64,000 nt of DNA from Burkholderia sp. SRS-46 (lineage in GTDB: Bacteria > Pseudomonadota > Gammaproteobacteria > Burkholderiales > Burkholderiaceae): assembly GCF_004343775.1 (NCBI RefSeq), contig NZ_PTXL01000001.1, positions 1,240,001-1,304,000 on the forward strand. Direction: 5' to 3'. The position numbers were made by a program, and so were the translations under genes. Below, piece after piece: positions 53,687 through 62,772 of the stretch. Under the pieces are notes generated by a model. That model ran no database searches and had not been told where the DNA came from. It saw nothing but the letters and a program-made list of their open reading frames with translations. Each line of letters begins with the position of its first letter. Within the stretch, counting starts at the first letter, position 1.

Positions 53687-54253
53687 ATGACGTCACTCAT
53701 CGACCCGCACGCCGAGCCGGACGACCCGGCCCATTCCGACAGCCCCCCCGGCGACGACGCCGCGGCACCGCCCGCGCATTCGCCGCCCGCGATCTCCGCG
53801 GGCTTCGAGGTGCGCGTGCAGTACGAGCCGATCGACGTCGATGCGGAAATCATGCCGATCGTGCGCAACCCGCGTGTCGGGGCGGTCGTGAATTTCCTCG
53901 GCGTGGTGCGCCAGAGCGGCGACTTCGACGACGTCGTCGCGCTCGAGATCGAGCACTACCCGGGGATGACCGAGCGTGCGCTATGGAGCATCGTCGAGGA
54001 GGCGTCCGCGCGCTGGACGCTCGAGTCGGTCAGGATCGTCCACCGGATCGGCCGCATCGGGCTTGGCCACCCGGTCGTGCTGGTGGTCGTGGCCGCGCCG
54101 CATCGCGGGGCAGCGTTCGACGCGTGCGAGTTCCTGATGGATTTCCTGAAGACCCATGCGCCGTTCTGGAAGAAGGAGATCCGGCACGACGGCGCGGCCG
54201 AATGGGTCGCGGCCAAGGCGCACGACGACCAGGCCATGAAACGGTGGGGCTGA
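53687..54253 (+). CDS. moaE: Molybdopterin synthase catalytic subunit MoaE
   Basis: Protein of 188 residues that adds dithiolene sulfurs to precursor Z together with MoaD. Conserved segments: VGAVVNFLGVVR, LEIEHYPGMTE, VHRIGRIGLGHPVVLVVVAAPHRGAAF and THAPFWKKEI with the catalytic Lys pair. It has a ~38-residue proline/aspartate-rich N-terminal extension that most MoaE lack. TGGAGA lies 10 nt before ATG 53687. It follows moaA by 46 nt. Confidence 0.94.
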   Translation: MTSLIDPHAEPDDPAHSDSPPGDDAAAPPAHSPPAISAGFEVRVQYEPIDVDAEIMPIVRNPRVGAVVNFLGVVRQSGDFDDVVALEIEHYPGMTERALWSIVEEASARWTLESVRIVHRIGRIGLGHPVVLVVVAAPHRGAAFDACEFLMDFLKTHAPFWKKEIRHDGAAEWVAAKAHDDQAMKRWG

Positions 54254-54291
54254 GCGCCCGCCGACTTTCCCTTTCCCGGCAAGATCCCACC

Positions 54292-54549
54292 ATGAGACTG
54301 ACGATCAAATACTTTGCGAGCATCCGCGAACAACTGCGCATCGATGAGGAAATCATCGAGACCGATGCGCCCGAACTCACCGTCGACGCGCTGCGCAGCA
54401 CGCTCGCGTCGCGCGACGAACACACCGCGCAAGCGCTGCGTGAAGGCCGGCCGGTGCGCACCGCGGTCAACCACGAGATGGTGAGCGGCGCATTCGTCGT
54501 GCGCGAGGACAGCGAGATTGCGTTTTTCCCGCCGGTGACGGGCGGATGA
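54292..54549 (+). CDS. moaD: Molybdopterin synthase sulfur carrier subunit MoaD
   Basis: Ubiquitin-like protein of 85 residues with the start MRLTIKYFASIREQL and the C-terminal PPVTGG whose last Gly is thiocarboxylated. It follows moaE by 38 nt and closes the operon fdhD-moeA-moaA-moaE-moaD; moaD after moaE reverses the usual order. Confidence 0.93.
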   Translation: MRLTIKYFASIREQLRIDEEIIETDAPELTVDALRSTLASRDEHTAQALREGRPVRTAVNHEMVSGAFVVREDSEIAFFPPVTGG

Positions 54550-54621
54550 TGGGCGGTGGGCGGCGCGCGTGCGAAGCGCGGCGCACCCGCCATGCTTCGC
54601 GACACGCGTCACCCCGCGCCG

Positions 54622-56046
54622 TCAGCGCGCGCAGAGCGCCGCGAGCTTGCCGACGGTGATCACCGCCTGTTCGATCTGGCTCGACCACGGGCTGCTGTAG
54701 TTCAGCCGGATGAAGTTCCGATAGTTGTCCGAAATCGAGAACATGTAGCCGGGGCCGATCGTGATCCCCTGCTCGAGCGCGAGCTGGTACAGCCGCATCG
54801 CATCGACCTTCGCGGGCAGCTCGACCCACAGCACGTAGCCGCCTGCCGGGCTCGAGATGCGCGTGCCCTCCGGAAAGAACCGCGACACGATCGCGCGCAT
54901 CAGGTTCGCCTGCTGCGCATACGCCTTGCGGATCCGCCGCAGGTGATGCTCGTAGCCGTCGCGCTCGAGGTACTCCGCGATCGCGAGCTGCGGCAGCAGC
55001 GGCGTCGTCAGCGTGTTCAGGAACTTCAGCTTTTCGACCTGGTCGCGATAGCGGCCCGGCAATGCCCAGCCGATCCGGTACGCGGCCGTCAGGCTCTTCG
55101 AGAACGACGTGCAGTGCAGCACGAGCCCCTTGCGGTCGTAGGACTTCAGCGTGCTCGGATGCGACTCGCCGAAATACAGCTCGTTATAGACGCCGTTCTC
55201 GATGATCGGCATGTCGGCCTTCGCCGCGAACTCGACCAGCTCGCGCTTGCGCTCGTCCGGCATCTGGAAGCCGAGCGGGTTCTGGAAGTTCGGCATCACC
55301 ATGCACGCGGCAATCGGCTGCGACTTCATGATCGCCGCAAGCGCCGCGATGTCGATCCCGTATTCCGGATGCGTCGACACCTCGATCGCCTTCATCCCCA
55401 TCCGCTCGATCGCGTGCAGCATCGCGTAGAAGGTCGGCGATTCGACCGCGATCACGTCGCCGGGCTTCGCAACGGCCTGCAGGCACAGGTTGATCGCTTC
55501 CGTCGCGCCGACCGTCACGATGATCTCGTTCGGATCGACCGACATGCCGTTTTCCAGGTAGCGGCGCGCGATCTGCCGCACGAGGCGCGGGCTGCCGGGC
55601 GGCAGCCCGTCGGTCACGCCCCACAGCGTCTTGTCGCGGCCGGCGGCGTACGCGTAGCGGTTCAGCTTCTCGAACGGAAACATGCTCGGGTCGGGATACG
55701 GCGAGCCGAGCGGCACCGCGTCGTCCGCGCCGATCGAGCGCAGGGTCGACAGCACGAGCCGGCTCACGTCGACCGACGACGAAATCGCGATCGGCTTCGA
55801 CGGCCGCAAGTCGCGCACCTGCCCGTTCCCGTCGTCGCGGCGCAGGTTCACGAAGTAGCCGGATTGCGGGCGGCTCTCCAGCAGGCCGCGGCTTTCGAGC
55901 AGCAGGTATGCGTGCAGGACCGTCGTGATGCTGAGCCGGTGCTGCTGGCTCGCCTGCCGCACCGACGGAATCCGGTCGCCGTGCCGATACACCCCCTGGC
56001 GGACCAGGCGCTCGATGTCGTCCGCCAGCTTCTCGTACAGTTTCAT
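54622..56046 (-). CDS. MocR-type regulator (GntR winged helix fused to aminotransferase)
   Basis: Regulator of 474 residues. Residues 1-75 form a GntR winged helix (LYEKLADDIERLVRQGVYRHGDRIPSVRQ, TVLHAYLLLESRGLLESRPQSGYFV); the rest is a fold-I PLP domain with the Schiff-base Lys in TSFSKSLTAAYRIGW and GATEAINLCLQAV. MocR proteins use PLP or amino compounds as signals; the regulated gene is often adjacent. ATG 56046 opens the winged helix. Candidate operators lie in the intergenic region upstream. It is not close enough to known PdxR or GabR in visible features to name it. Confidence 0.9.
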   Translation of the reverse strand: MKLYEKLADDIERLVRQGVYRHGDRIPSVRQASQQHRLSITTVLHAYLLLESRGLLESRPQSGYFVNLRRDDGNGQVRDLRPSKPIAISSSVDVSRLVLSTLRSIGADDAVPLGSPYPDPSMFPFEKLNRYAYAAGRDKTLWGVTDGLPPGSPRLVRQIARRYLENGMSVDPNEIIVTVGATEAINLCLQAVAKPGDVIAVESPTFYAMLHAIERMGMKAIEVSTHPEYGIDIAALAAIMKSQPIAACMVMPNFQNPLGFQMPDERKRELVEFAAKADMPIIENGVYNELYFGESHPSTLKSYDRKGLVLHCTSFSKSLTAAYRIGWALPGRYRDQVEKLKFLNTLTTPLLPQLAIAEYLERDGYEHHLRRIRKAYAQQANLMRAIVSRFFPEGTRISSPAGGYVLWVELPAKVDAMRLYQLALEQGITIGPGYMFSISDNYRNFIRLNYSSPWSSQIEQAVITVGKLAALCAR

Positions 56047-56639
56047 CGCGCACCTCCCGCCGGTGCGCCGCGTGCGCGGATGCCCCGCGCAGCGGTCGGA
56101 TCGTGGTACGTCGCGATATTTCCCTCCGGTTTTGCCTTTTCCATTGCCGTGGCTCTCATGAAGATGCATCCGCATACCCGTGATCCGGGATTTGCGGCGC
56201 TGTGCTTTTGGTAGTGGAAGAGTACGAGGAGAACAGTCGCCTGCAGGCACACACATTCATCGTGCCCGCAAGAGTACAGTTTCGGCAATCCGTAACAGAA
56301 CCGGGGAACTGTATGTCTTACGAATGTTGTACATGAGATGACGGGCGGGCAAACGATCGTTTCATACGGACCGCTTCGGATCCCGAATGAATGCCGCTGC
56401 CCGGCCCGGCCTGAGCGTTGCGCGAGCCGCCTGAGGAGAGATCGATACGCGGGAAATGATCAGACATGCAAACGGCGCCTGCCCGCAGGGCCTCGGCCAT
56501 GCAGGCAGGCGCCGTCCGCCGTTCGAGGCAACCGGAGCCGTTGCAGGTTCGCGGGCATGCGCGCACCCCTCGGGCGCGCGGCCCGAATCGGTGCATCACG
56601 CTGCCGGCCGGCGCCCGTCCGCGCACCGGCCGTCGCCGC
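56047..56639. promoter_or_regulatory. Intergenic region upstream of MocR gene with TACAGTT/AACTGTA pair
   Basis: 593 bases without a credible gene. TACAGTT (56275-56281) and AACTGTA (56307-56313) form an inverted pair 25 nt apart, in the size range of MocR operators, and the surrounding 56200-56340 is AT-richer than its neighbours. The likely role is autoregulation or control of a rightward transcript; none starts here that I can support. Confidence 0.4.
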
Positions 56640-57125
56640 TCAAGACGCCATGCCCTGCATCTTGTGCGAGAAATGCGCGCGCTCGGCGGTTTCCATCAGC
56701 GACAGGAACTCATCCTGCGCCATGTGGATCAGCGCCTCATGATCGCCGGCCTCGAAATACACTTCCGGCTGCATCGCCAGATGGTCTTCGAGGAACGTCT
56801 TCATGCCGTAGGCCATGCAGACCGGCGGCAGCGCGCCCGCATCGCAGTCCTTGAACAGTTCGCGCAGCTCGACTTCCTTCGCGAGCACGAGATGGCGGCC
56901 CGTCTTGGCCCAAAGATCCGACAAGCGCAGCGCGTGCGTCGTCGGCAGCACGGCCGCGACGTAGCCTTCGTCGTCTTCGAGCAGCACGGTTTTCGCGAGG
57001 CGTTCGCCGGGGATATGCGCGGCCGCGGCGGTTTCCATGCTCGTATGGCTATAGGGGTGGTACACGACTTCATACCGCGAGGACTTCTGGCGCAGGCAAT
57101 CCTGCAGGGTCGCAGACATCGACAT
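56640..57125 (-). CDS. YbaK/ProX-type aminoacyl-tRNA deacylase-like protein
   Basis: Protein of 161 residues of the YbaK/aminoacyl-tRNA editing superfamily, which removes wrong amino acids from tRNA. Family segments: YEVVYHPYSHTSMETAAAAHIPGERLAKTVLLEDDEGYVAAVLPTT, LVLAKEVELRELFKDCDAGALPPVCMAYG and VYFEAGDHEALIHM. The conserved Lys is in LAKTVLL. ATG 57125 has GAGG 8-9 nt upstream; a longer start at 57167 is unlikely. It could be a free-standing Cys-tRNAPro deacylase but substrate cannot be read. Confidence 0.8.
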   Translation of the reverse strand: MSMSATLQDCLRQKSSRYEVVYHPYSHTSMETAAAAHIPGERLAKTVLLEDDEGYVAAVLPTTHALRLSDLWAKTGRHLVLAKEVELRELFKDCDAGALPPVCMAYGMKTFLEDHLAMQPEVYFEAGDHEALIHMAQDEFLSLMETAERAHFSHKMQGMAS

Positions 57126-57238
57126 GGCACACCTCGTCTGAACGTATCGGGCGAACGGCGTTCGCACCGGATTCGTTCAGCATAGGTCGCATTCGCGCGG
57201 ATGGAAAACCCCGTTGCACCCTGTGCCGCGCACGCCTG

Positions 57239-58213
57239 TCACGCCGGCTCCAGACCCTTCTCGCGCAGCCATTCGGGGTTGAACAGCCGGGCGCGATAGA
57301 TGTCGCCTCGATCGCACAGCAGCGTCACGATCGTGTGCCCCGGCCCCATCTGCCGCGCGAGCCACACCGCCGCCGCGACGTTGATGCCGCTCGAGCCGCC
57401 GACGTACAGCCCCTCCTCGCGCAGCAGCCGGTACACCATCGCCACGCACTGCGGATCGTCGATGCGCACCGCGTCGTCGATCGCCGTGCCTTCGAGATTC
57501 GCGGTCACGCGCGTCGAACCGATGCCTTCCGTGATCGAGCTGCCCTCGGCCTTGATCTCGCCGGTCTTCACGTGGCTGTAGAGGCCGCTGCCCTGCGGGT
57601 CGGCGAGCACGATCCGGATCGCCGGGTCCTGCTCCTTCAGGTAGCGGCTCACGCCGGCCAGCGTGCCGCCCGTGCCGGTCGCGCACACGAACGCATCGAC
57701 CGTGCCCGCGGTGTCGCGCCAGATCTCCGGCCCGGTGGTCTCGTAATGCGCCAGCCGGTTGACGGGATTGTCGAACTGGTTGGCCCAGATCGCGTTGTCG
57801 AGTTCGCCCGCGAGCCGCCCGGCAATCTTCTGATAATTGTTCGGATCCCGATACGGCGCCGCCGGCACCGCGCGCACCTCGGCGCCGAGCGTGCGCAGGA
57901 TCGCCATCTTGTCCGGCGATTGCGTTTCCGGTATCACGATCACGCAGCGATAGCCGCGCGCCGCGCAGATGTGTGCGAGACCGATGCCGGTGTTGCCGGC
58001 CGTGCCCTCGACGACGGTGCCGCCCGGCTTCAGCGTGCCGCGCCGCTCGGCGTCGCGGATGATGTACAGCGCCGCGCGGTCCTTCACCGAGCCGCCCGGG
58101 TTCATGAATTCCGCCTTGGCCAGGATCTCGCAGCCCGTCTGCGCACTGAGCGCCGCCAGCCGGATCAGCGGCGTACGCCCCACGCAGTCGACGAAACCTT
58201 GTCGCACGTCCAT
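57239..58213 (-). CDS. Cysteine synthase-like PLP enzyme
   Basis: Fold-II PLP enzyme of 324 residues related to CysK/cystathionine beta-synthase. PLP Lys is K44 in PGGSVKDRAA; the substrate loop GTAGNTGIG and phosphate loop ATGTGGTLAG are clear, and YVGGSSGIN is near the end. CysK proper usually has TSGNTG where this has TAGNTG, so the substrate may be O-acetylserine, O-phosphoserine or another beta-substituted amino acid. ATG 58213 is chosen over 58225 and 58243 because GGAGG precedes it by 6 nt. It is divergent from the PF04008 gene with 135 bases between. Confidence 0.87.
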   Translation of the reverse strand: MDVRQGFVDCVGRTPLIRLAALSAQTGCEILAKAEFMNPGGSVKDRAALYIIRDAERRGTLKPGGTVVEGTAGNTGIGLAHICAARGYRCVIVIPETQSPDKMAILRTLGAEVRAVPAAPYRDPNNYQKIAGRLAGELDNAIWANQFDNPVNRLAHYETTGPEIWRDTAGTVDAFVCATGTGGTLAGVSRYLKEQDPAIRIVLADPQGSGLYSHVKTGEIKAEGSSITEGIGSTRVTANLEGTAIDDAVRIDDPQCVAMVYRLLREEGLYVGGSSGINVAAAVWLARQMGPGHTIVTLLCDRGDIYRARLFNPEWLREKGLEPA

Positions 58214-58348
58214 GTCCGCCTCCATCGCGCGCGCCGCACACACAACGAAGGATAGGACGCCGCCGCCGCTTTCGACGCCGGCCGCCGCGTACTAAGCTTG
58301 GAGAGCCCATTCGCGACGCCTGCGCCGCATCGCCACACGAGGTCCGAC

Positions 58349-58837
58349 ATGCTGCAACTGCACACCGTGGCCGTCGACAAGCCCGAGACGGTGAACTTCA
58401 TCCTCGGCCAGACGCATTTCATCAAGTCCGTCGAGGACATCCACGAGGCGCTCGTCGGCACCGTGCCCGGCATCCGCTTCGGGCTCGCGTTCTGCGAGGC
58501 GTCCGGCAAGCGGCTGGTGCGGCGCTCCGGCACCGATCCGGCGCTGGTCGAGCTCGCGTGCCGCAACGCCACCAAGATCGGCGCCGGTCACGCGTTCATC
58601 GTGTTCCTCGGCGACGGCTTCTTTCCGGTCAACGTGCTGAACGCGATCAAGGCCGTGCCCGAGGTGTGCCGGATCTACTGCGCGACCGCGAATCCGACCG
58701 AGGTGATCGTCGCCGAAACCGCGCAGGGGCGCGGCATCGTCGGCGTGGTCGACGGTTTTCCGCCGCTCGGGGTCGAGAACGACGACGACGTGCGGTGGCG
58801 CAAGGATCTGCTGAGAACGATTGGCTACAAGGCGTAG
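58349..58837 (+). CDS. PF04008 adenosine-specific kinase family protein
   Basis: Protein of 162 residues matching the family once called DUF355, annotated as adenosine-specific kinase. Recognisable segments are ILGQTHFIKSVEDIHEALV, GIRFGLAFCEASGKRLVRRSGTD, AGHAFIVFLGDGFFPVNVLNAIK and VCRIYCATANPTEVIVAE, and IVGVVDGFPPLGVE near the end. The nucleotide role rests on archaeal structures, not on function tests I can name. ACGAGG precedes ATG 58349. The 249 bases after it hold nothing recognisable. Confidence 0.85.
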   Translation: MLQLHTVAVDKPETVNFILGQTHFIKSVEDIHEALVGTVPGIRFGLAFCEASGKRLVRRSGTDPALVELACRNATKIGAGHAFIVFLGDGFFPVNVLNAIKAVPEVCRIYCATANPTEVIVAETAQGRGIVGVVDGFPPLGVENDDDVRWRKDLLRTIGYKA

Positions 58838-59086
58838 GCGCAAACGCAATCGTAGATGCGGGCCGCGGCCCTCACCTGCAGACCCGGCTGAGCGGTTTGC
58901 GCGATGCGGCGTCGAAATTCGGCGACGGAAAAAAGTTCGACCGTTAGTTGCAATTCGACAAGATGATCGAGGCGCCCGATCCGCACGCACGACGTGCCGT
59001 GTGCCTGCCCTATACTTGCCCGCAACAGGCTGACGGCCGCGCCGGCGTCGCGGTCGCGGCCCCTTCGATTCTTCCGGGAGCGATGC

Positions 59087-59374
59087 ATGCACTACCAGCT
59101 GATCTACGAACTCGTCGACGACTACCTGACGCGACGCGAACCGTTCCGCGCCGAGCATCTGGCGCTCGCGCACGCGGCCACCGAACGCGGCGAGCTGATG
59201 CTCGCGGGCGCGTTCGCGGATCCGGCCGACCAGGCCGTGCTCGTCTTCGAGGGCGACTCGCCCGAGGTGGCCGAATCGTTCGCGCGCGCCGATCCGTACG
59301 TGCAGCACGGCCTCGTCAAGTCGTGGCGCGTGCGACCGTGGCGCGTGGTGATCGGCAAGCACGCGCCGCGCTGA
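59087..59374 (+). CDS. YciI-like protein
   Basis: Protein of 95 residues of the YciI/YCII dimeric alpha+beta-barrel family. Landmarks: YELVDDYLTRREPFRAEHLALAHAA (RxxHL), GELMLAGAFADPADQAVLVFEG, and FARADPYVQHGLV with the conserved ADPY and His. No reaction is firmly assigned to most members. CGGGAG lies before ATG 59087. It is convergent with corA, with only 6 nt between. Confidence 0.87.
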   Translation: MHYQLIYELVDDYLTRREPFRAEHLALAHAATERGELMLAGAFADPADQAVLVFEGDSPEVAESFARADPYVQHGLVKSWRVRPWRVVIGKHAPR

Positions 59375-59380
59375 CGCCGG

Positions 59381-60358
59381 CTACAGCCACCCTGCCCGCT
59401 TGAAGCGCCACCACAGCAGCAGATCGACCACGGCCATCGTCCCGATGCAGCCGTAGTAGCCGTATTTCCAGTGCAGCTCGGGGATGTTGTTGAAGTTCAT
59501 CCCGTAGATGCCGGCGATCATCGTCGGGATCGCGAACAGCGCGGCGAACGACCCGAGCCGCTTGGTCACCTCGTTCTCGGCGAGCGAGATCATCCCGAGA
59601 TTGACCTGGATCGCGGTCACGACCATCTCGCGCCGCCCCTCGATCGTCTTCACGATCCGCTGCAGATGGTCGTACACGTCGCGGAAGTAATGCTCCATCC
59701 CGCTGCAGACCTGCGGGATGCGCCCGCCGGTCAGCTTCGCGAGCGGCTCGAGCAGCGGCGCCGTGTGCTGGTACAGCGTCACGAGCCGGCGCTTCAGCGA
59801 ATAGAGATCCTCGATGATCGCGCGCGACGATGCCGGCGTCGCCTTCGTGAAGATGCGGTCCTCGAGCGCCTCGAGCTCGGCGCCGAGCGCTTCGAGGATC
59901 GGGAAATAGCGGTCGACGACCTGGTCCATCAGCGCATAGAACACGAACGCGGAGCCTTCGCGCAGCAGGTGCGGCTCGCGTTCGCAACGCGTGCGCACCG
60001 CGCGGAAATCCTGCTCGGTGTGGTTGCGCACCGACAGCACGTAGTTCGGGCCGACGAACACGTTCAGCTCGCCGAGCTGGAATTCCTCGTCCGCGTCGAG
60101 CTCGACCGTGTGCAGGACCGCGAACAGCGAATCGCCGTATTCCTCGATCTTCGGCCGCTGATGCCCCTTGCAGGCGTCTTCGAGTGCCAGCTCGTGCAGC
60201 CCGAATTCCTCGCCCATCAGCTCGAGCTCCGCGGGCGTCGGGTCTTTCAACGCGACCCACACGAAGCATTCGGGCTTCGACACGTAGTCGCTGATGGCGT
60301 CGATGTCGATGTCGGCCAGCTTGCGGCCGTCCTGGTATGCAGCGCAGTTGATCAGCAT
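59381..60358 (-). CDS. corA: CorA-type magnesium/cobalt transporter
   Basis: Channel protein of 325 residues. A large cytoplasmic domain (acidic and helical, residues 1-255) is followed by two C-terminal helices, the first ending in the GMN signature (IYGMNFNNIPELHWKYGY, GMN at 286-288) and the second AVVDLLLWWRFKRAGWL. CorA carries Mg2+ and also Co2+ and Ni2+. ATG 60358 begins the CorA-like sequence. There is no sign of fusion or truncation. Confidence 0.93.
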   Translation of the reverse strand: MLINCAAYQDGRKLADIDIDAISDYVSKPECFVWVALKDPTPAELELMGEEFGLHELALEDACKGHQRPKIEEYGDSLFAVLHTVELDADEEFQLGELNVFVGPNYVLSVRNHTEQDFRAVRTRCEREPHLLREGSAFVFYALMDQVVDRYFPILEALGAELEALEDRIFTKATPASSRAIIEDLYSLKRRLVTLYQHTAPLLEPLAKLTGGRIPQVCSGMEHYFRDVYDHLQRIVKTIEGRREMVVTAIQVNLGMISLAENEVTKRLGSFAALFAIPTMIAGIYGMNFNNIPELHWKYGYYGCIGTMAVVDLLLWWRFKRAGWL

Positions 60359-60549
60359 GGTGTTCGTGGTATTGCAGGTGATGCACCAGTTTACCGGTTT
60401 GTCGCGCGGCAAGCCCCGTCCGGGCACAGCTTGCGCCTCGCGCCGTAATTGGTCATGATCGGGCTGGGTGCGCCGCAGCATGCGCGGCGCGCATCCACAC
60501 GCCCGCCCGCGGCCCGGCCGCGCGGCATCACCGCCTAGGAGGCAGACCC

Positions 60550-60696
60550 ATGTGGTATTTCTCGTGGATTCTCGGCATCGGCGTTGCGCTCGGGTTCGGC
60601 ATCATTAACGCGATGTGGCTGGAAGCGGAAGTGTTCCCGCGCGGCGCGAACGGCGCGGACGCGGCCCGGGCCGGATCGGGGGGCACGCATTCGTGA
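60550..60696 (+). CDS. cydX: CydX/CbdX-like small subunit of bd oxidase, orphan
   Basis: Peptide of 48 residues with the CydX/YbgT pattern: MWYFSWILGIGVALGFGIINAMWLE, a single membrane helix with the MWYF start and a Glu at its end, then a hydrophilic tail. CydX stabilises the hemes of bd oxidase. AGGAGG stands 8 nt before ATG 60550. It is 11 kb from cydA/cydB here and 190 bases from corA, so it is an orphan; its stop overlaps a P-loop kinase gene. It may serve this oxidase or another elsewhere. Confidence 0.82.
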   Translation: MWYFSWILGIGVALGFGIINAMWLEAEVFPRGANGADAARAGSGGTHS

Positions 60697-61313
60697 CGCA
60701 TCTGGTGTTTTTCTGCGGTCACGCCGGCACCGGCAAGACCACGCTCGCGAAGCGGCTCATCGGGCCGCTGATGCGCGCGACCGGCGAGGCCTTCTGCCTG
60801 CTCGACAAGGACACGCTGTACGGCCGCTACAGCTCGGCGGCGATGGGCGCCCTCACCCACGACCCGAACGACCGCGACAGCCCGCTCTACCTGAAGCACC
60901 TGCGCGATCCCGAATACCATGGGCTGCTCGATACCGCGCGCGAGAACCTCGCGCTCGGCATCAGCGCGATCGTGGTCGGCCCGCTGTCGCGCGAGGTGCG
61001 CGACCGGCGCATCTTCGATCACGCGTGGCTCGGCATCGGCCCCGAGGTCACGCTGACGGTCGTCTGGGTTCATGTGCCGGAAGACGTCGCGCGCCAGCGG
61101 ATCGTCACGCGCGGCAACCCGAACGACGCGTACAAGCTCACGCACTGGGACGAATACCGTCAGCGCCGCTTCGTGCCGACCGGCGACGAATGCGAAGGGC
61201 TCGTGATGTTCGACAACACCGCGCCGAGCGATGCGGAGATCGACGCGCTGCTCGCGCGGATCGTGCCGCCGCCCGCCCCGATTGTCCCGATCGTCCCGCC
61301 GCTGCCCGCCTGA
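60693..61313 (+). CDS. P-loop ATP-binding/kinase-like protein coupled to cydX
   Basis: Protein of 206 residues. Walker A is GHAGTGKTT (residues 9-17), followed by LDKDTLYGRYSSAAM, and a kinase-like lid region (RQRIVTRGNPNDAYKLTHWDEYRQRR) with a second half typical of AAA_33/zeta-toxin or gluconate-kinase-type small phosphotransferases. GTG 60693 overlaps the cydX stop (GTGA). The substrate is not known. The proline-rich C-terminus (PPPAPIVPIVPPLPA) is unusual and disordered. Confidence 0.78.
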   Translation: MTHLVFFCGHAGTGKTTLAKRLIGPLMRATGEAFCLLDKDTLYGRYSSAAMGALTHDPNDRDSPLYLKHLRDPEYHGLLDTARENLALGISAIVVGPLSREVRDRRIFDHAWLGIGPEVTLTVVWVHVPEDVARQRIVTRGNPNDAYKLTHWDEYRQRRFVPTGDECEGLVMFDNTAPSDAEIDALLARIVPPPAPIVPIVPPLPA

Positions 61314-61333
61314 GCTTCGCGCCGCCGGAATGC

Positions 61334-61371
61334 GACAACGCCGGGCGGCGTCGTGCGCCCCCGGCGTTGTC
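61334..61371. terminator. Bidirectional hairpin between convergent genes
   Basis: Perfect 12-bp inverted repeat GACAACGCCGGG / CCCGGCGTTGTC with a 14-nt loop, followed by TTGT. It separates the rightward kinase from the leftward dehydrogenase gene. Confidence 0.75.
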
Positions 61372-61400
61372 TTGTACCGCGTGCCTGGCCGTGACGACTA

Positions 61401-62501
61401 TCAGGCCACCGCGTGCACGCGCTCCATCGTGCCGCCGTCATACAGCTTGCCGAAGCGGTTCGCGAGGAATGCCTTCAGCGACACCTTTTCCTGCGGGATG
61501 AAGCCGCTCTGCGGCAGCTTCTTCTCGCGGAACAGGTCCAGCACCGCGCACATCGCGCCCGCGGTCGTGATCTGGATCGCGCTCATATGCATCCCGCACA
61601 CGTCCTTCGCGAAGATCTTGCGCGTGAACACGTCCTGCACCAGCTGGCCGTCCTTCACGCCCGTCACCGTGATGAACACGAGCACGACGTCCTGCTTGGT
61701 CGACGGCACCGCGCGGCGCATGATCGACTTCAGCGTGTCGCGATCGGTCGACAGGCGCAGGTCCTCGAGCAGGAACTGCACGAGATCGCGATGGCCCGGG
61801 TAGCGCACCGACTTGTAGTCGAGCGTCTCGACCTTGCCCGACAGCGTCTCGCACAGGGTGCCGAGGCCGCCCGACGTGTTGAACGCTTCGTATTCGGTGC
61901 CGTCGAGCGAGAAGTGCTCGAGGCCTTCGAGCGGCTGCACCCACTGCTTGCGGCCGTCGCGGATCGCTTCGCACGGCTGGCAGTATTCGTTGATCAGGCC
62001 GTCGACGCTCCACGTCAGGTTGTACTTCAGCGCGTTGGTCGGGTACTCGGGCAGCGCGCCGACGCGCATCTTCACGTCGCGCACTTCGGTGAAGCCGTTC
62101 ACGAGTTCGTGCGCGGCGAGGCCGATGAAGCCCGGCGCGAGGCCGCACTGCGGCATGAACGCGCGGTCGGAGCCATCGGCCAGTTCGCGGATCGCGTGCG
62201 TCGCGCGCACGTCTTCGGTCAGGTCGAAGTAATGGACGCCCGCGGCCTTCGCGGCGGCGGCGACGTTCACTGCGAGGTAGTACGGCAGTGCATTGACGAG
62301 CGCATCGAAACCCTTGACCGCTTCGCGGATCGCATTCGCATCGGCCGAATCGACACGTTGCGTCGCAATGCCTTCGCGCGACAGCTTCGCGAGCGCGTCC
62401 GCGTCGCGATCGAATGCGACGACTTCGTAGTCGCCCGTTTCACGCAGCATGTGAGCAATGGTGTGGCCGATCAGACCTGCGCCGACGATGGCGATTTTCA
62501 T
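61401..62501 (-). CDS. Saccharopine dehydrogenase-like oxidoreductase
   Basis: NAD(P)-dependent protein of 366 residues. A Rossmann motif GAGLIG opens it (residues 7-12 in KIAIVGAGLIGHTIA), and the saccharopine-dehydrogenase C-terminal fold follows (ALPYYLAVNVAAAAKAAGVHYFDLTED, PQCGLAPGFIGLAAHEL, KYNLTWSVDGLINEYCQP). These enzymes act on lysine or related amino acids; lysine 6-dehydrogenase is one possibility and carboxynorspermidine-type enzymes another. ATG 62501 is set by the Rossmann start. The 271 bases to the next gene hold nothing I recognise. Confidence 0.85.
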   Translation of the reverse strand: MKIAIVGAGLIGHTIAHMLRETGDYEVVAFDRDADALAKLSREGIATQRVDSADANAIREAVKGFDALVNALPYYLAVNVAAAAKAAGVHYFDLTEDVRATHAIRELADGSDRAFMPQCGLAPGFIGLAAHELVNGFTEVRDVKMRVGALPEYPTNALKYNLTWSVDGLINEYCQPCEAIRDGRKQWVQPLEGLEHFSLDGTEYEAFNTSGGLGTLCETLSGKVETLDYKSVRYPGHRDLVQFLLEDLRLSTDRDTLKSIMRRAVPSTKQDVVLVFITVTGVKDGQLVQDVFTRKIFAKDVCGMHMSAIQITTAGAMCAVLDLFREKKLPQSGFIPQEKVSLKAFLANRFGKLYDGGTMERVHAVA

Positions 62502-62772
62502 GCGCTTATCTCCTGATGATGGGTTGGTGTTGTGTACGGCGTCGAGCCATGAACACAGTTTAGAGACGCGCAAAAACAGTTCCAAGACCAAGAATGATGC
62601 GAAACGTCGGGTATTCTCGACGTTATGACGATGCGTTTCGTCAAAATGACGAAACGACGTGAAAATGCCCGTGCGCCGGCCTGTGCGGGGGCCGGCGCGT
62701 CGGATTTCGAGGGGCTGTGAGGAGGGAGAGAAAGGTGCGCAGAATGCGGCTCGATGTCCGCTTGGTTTGGTC

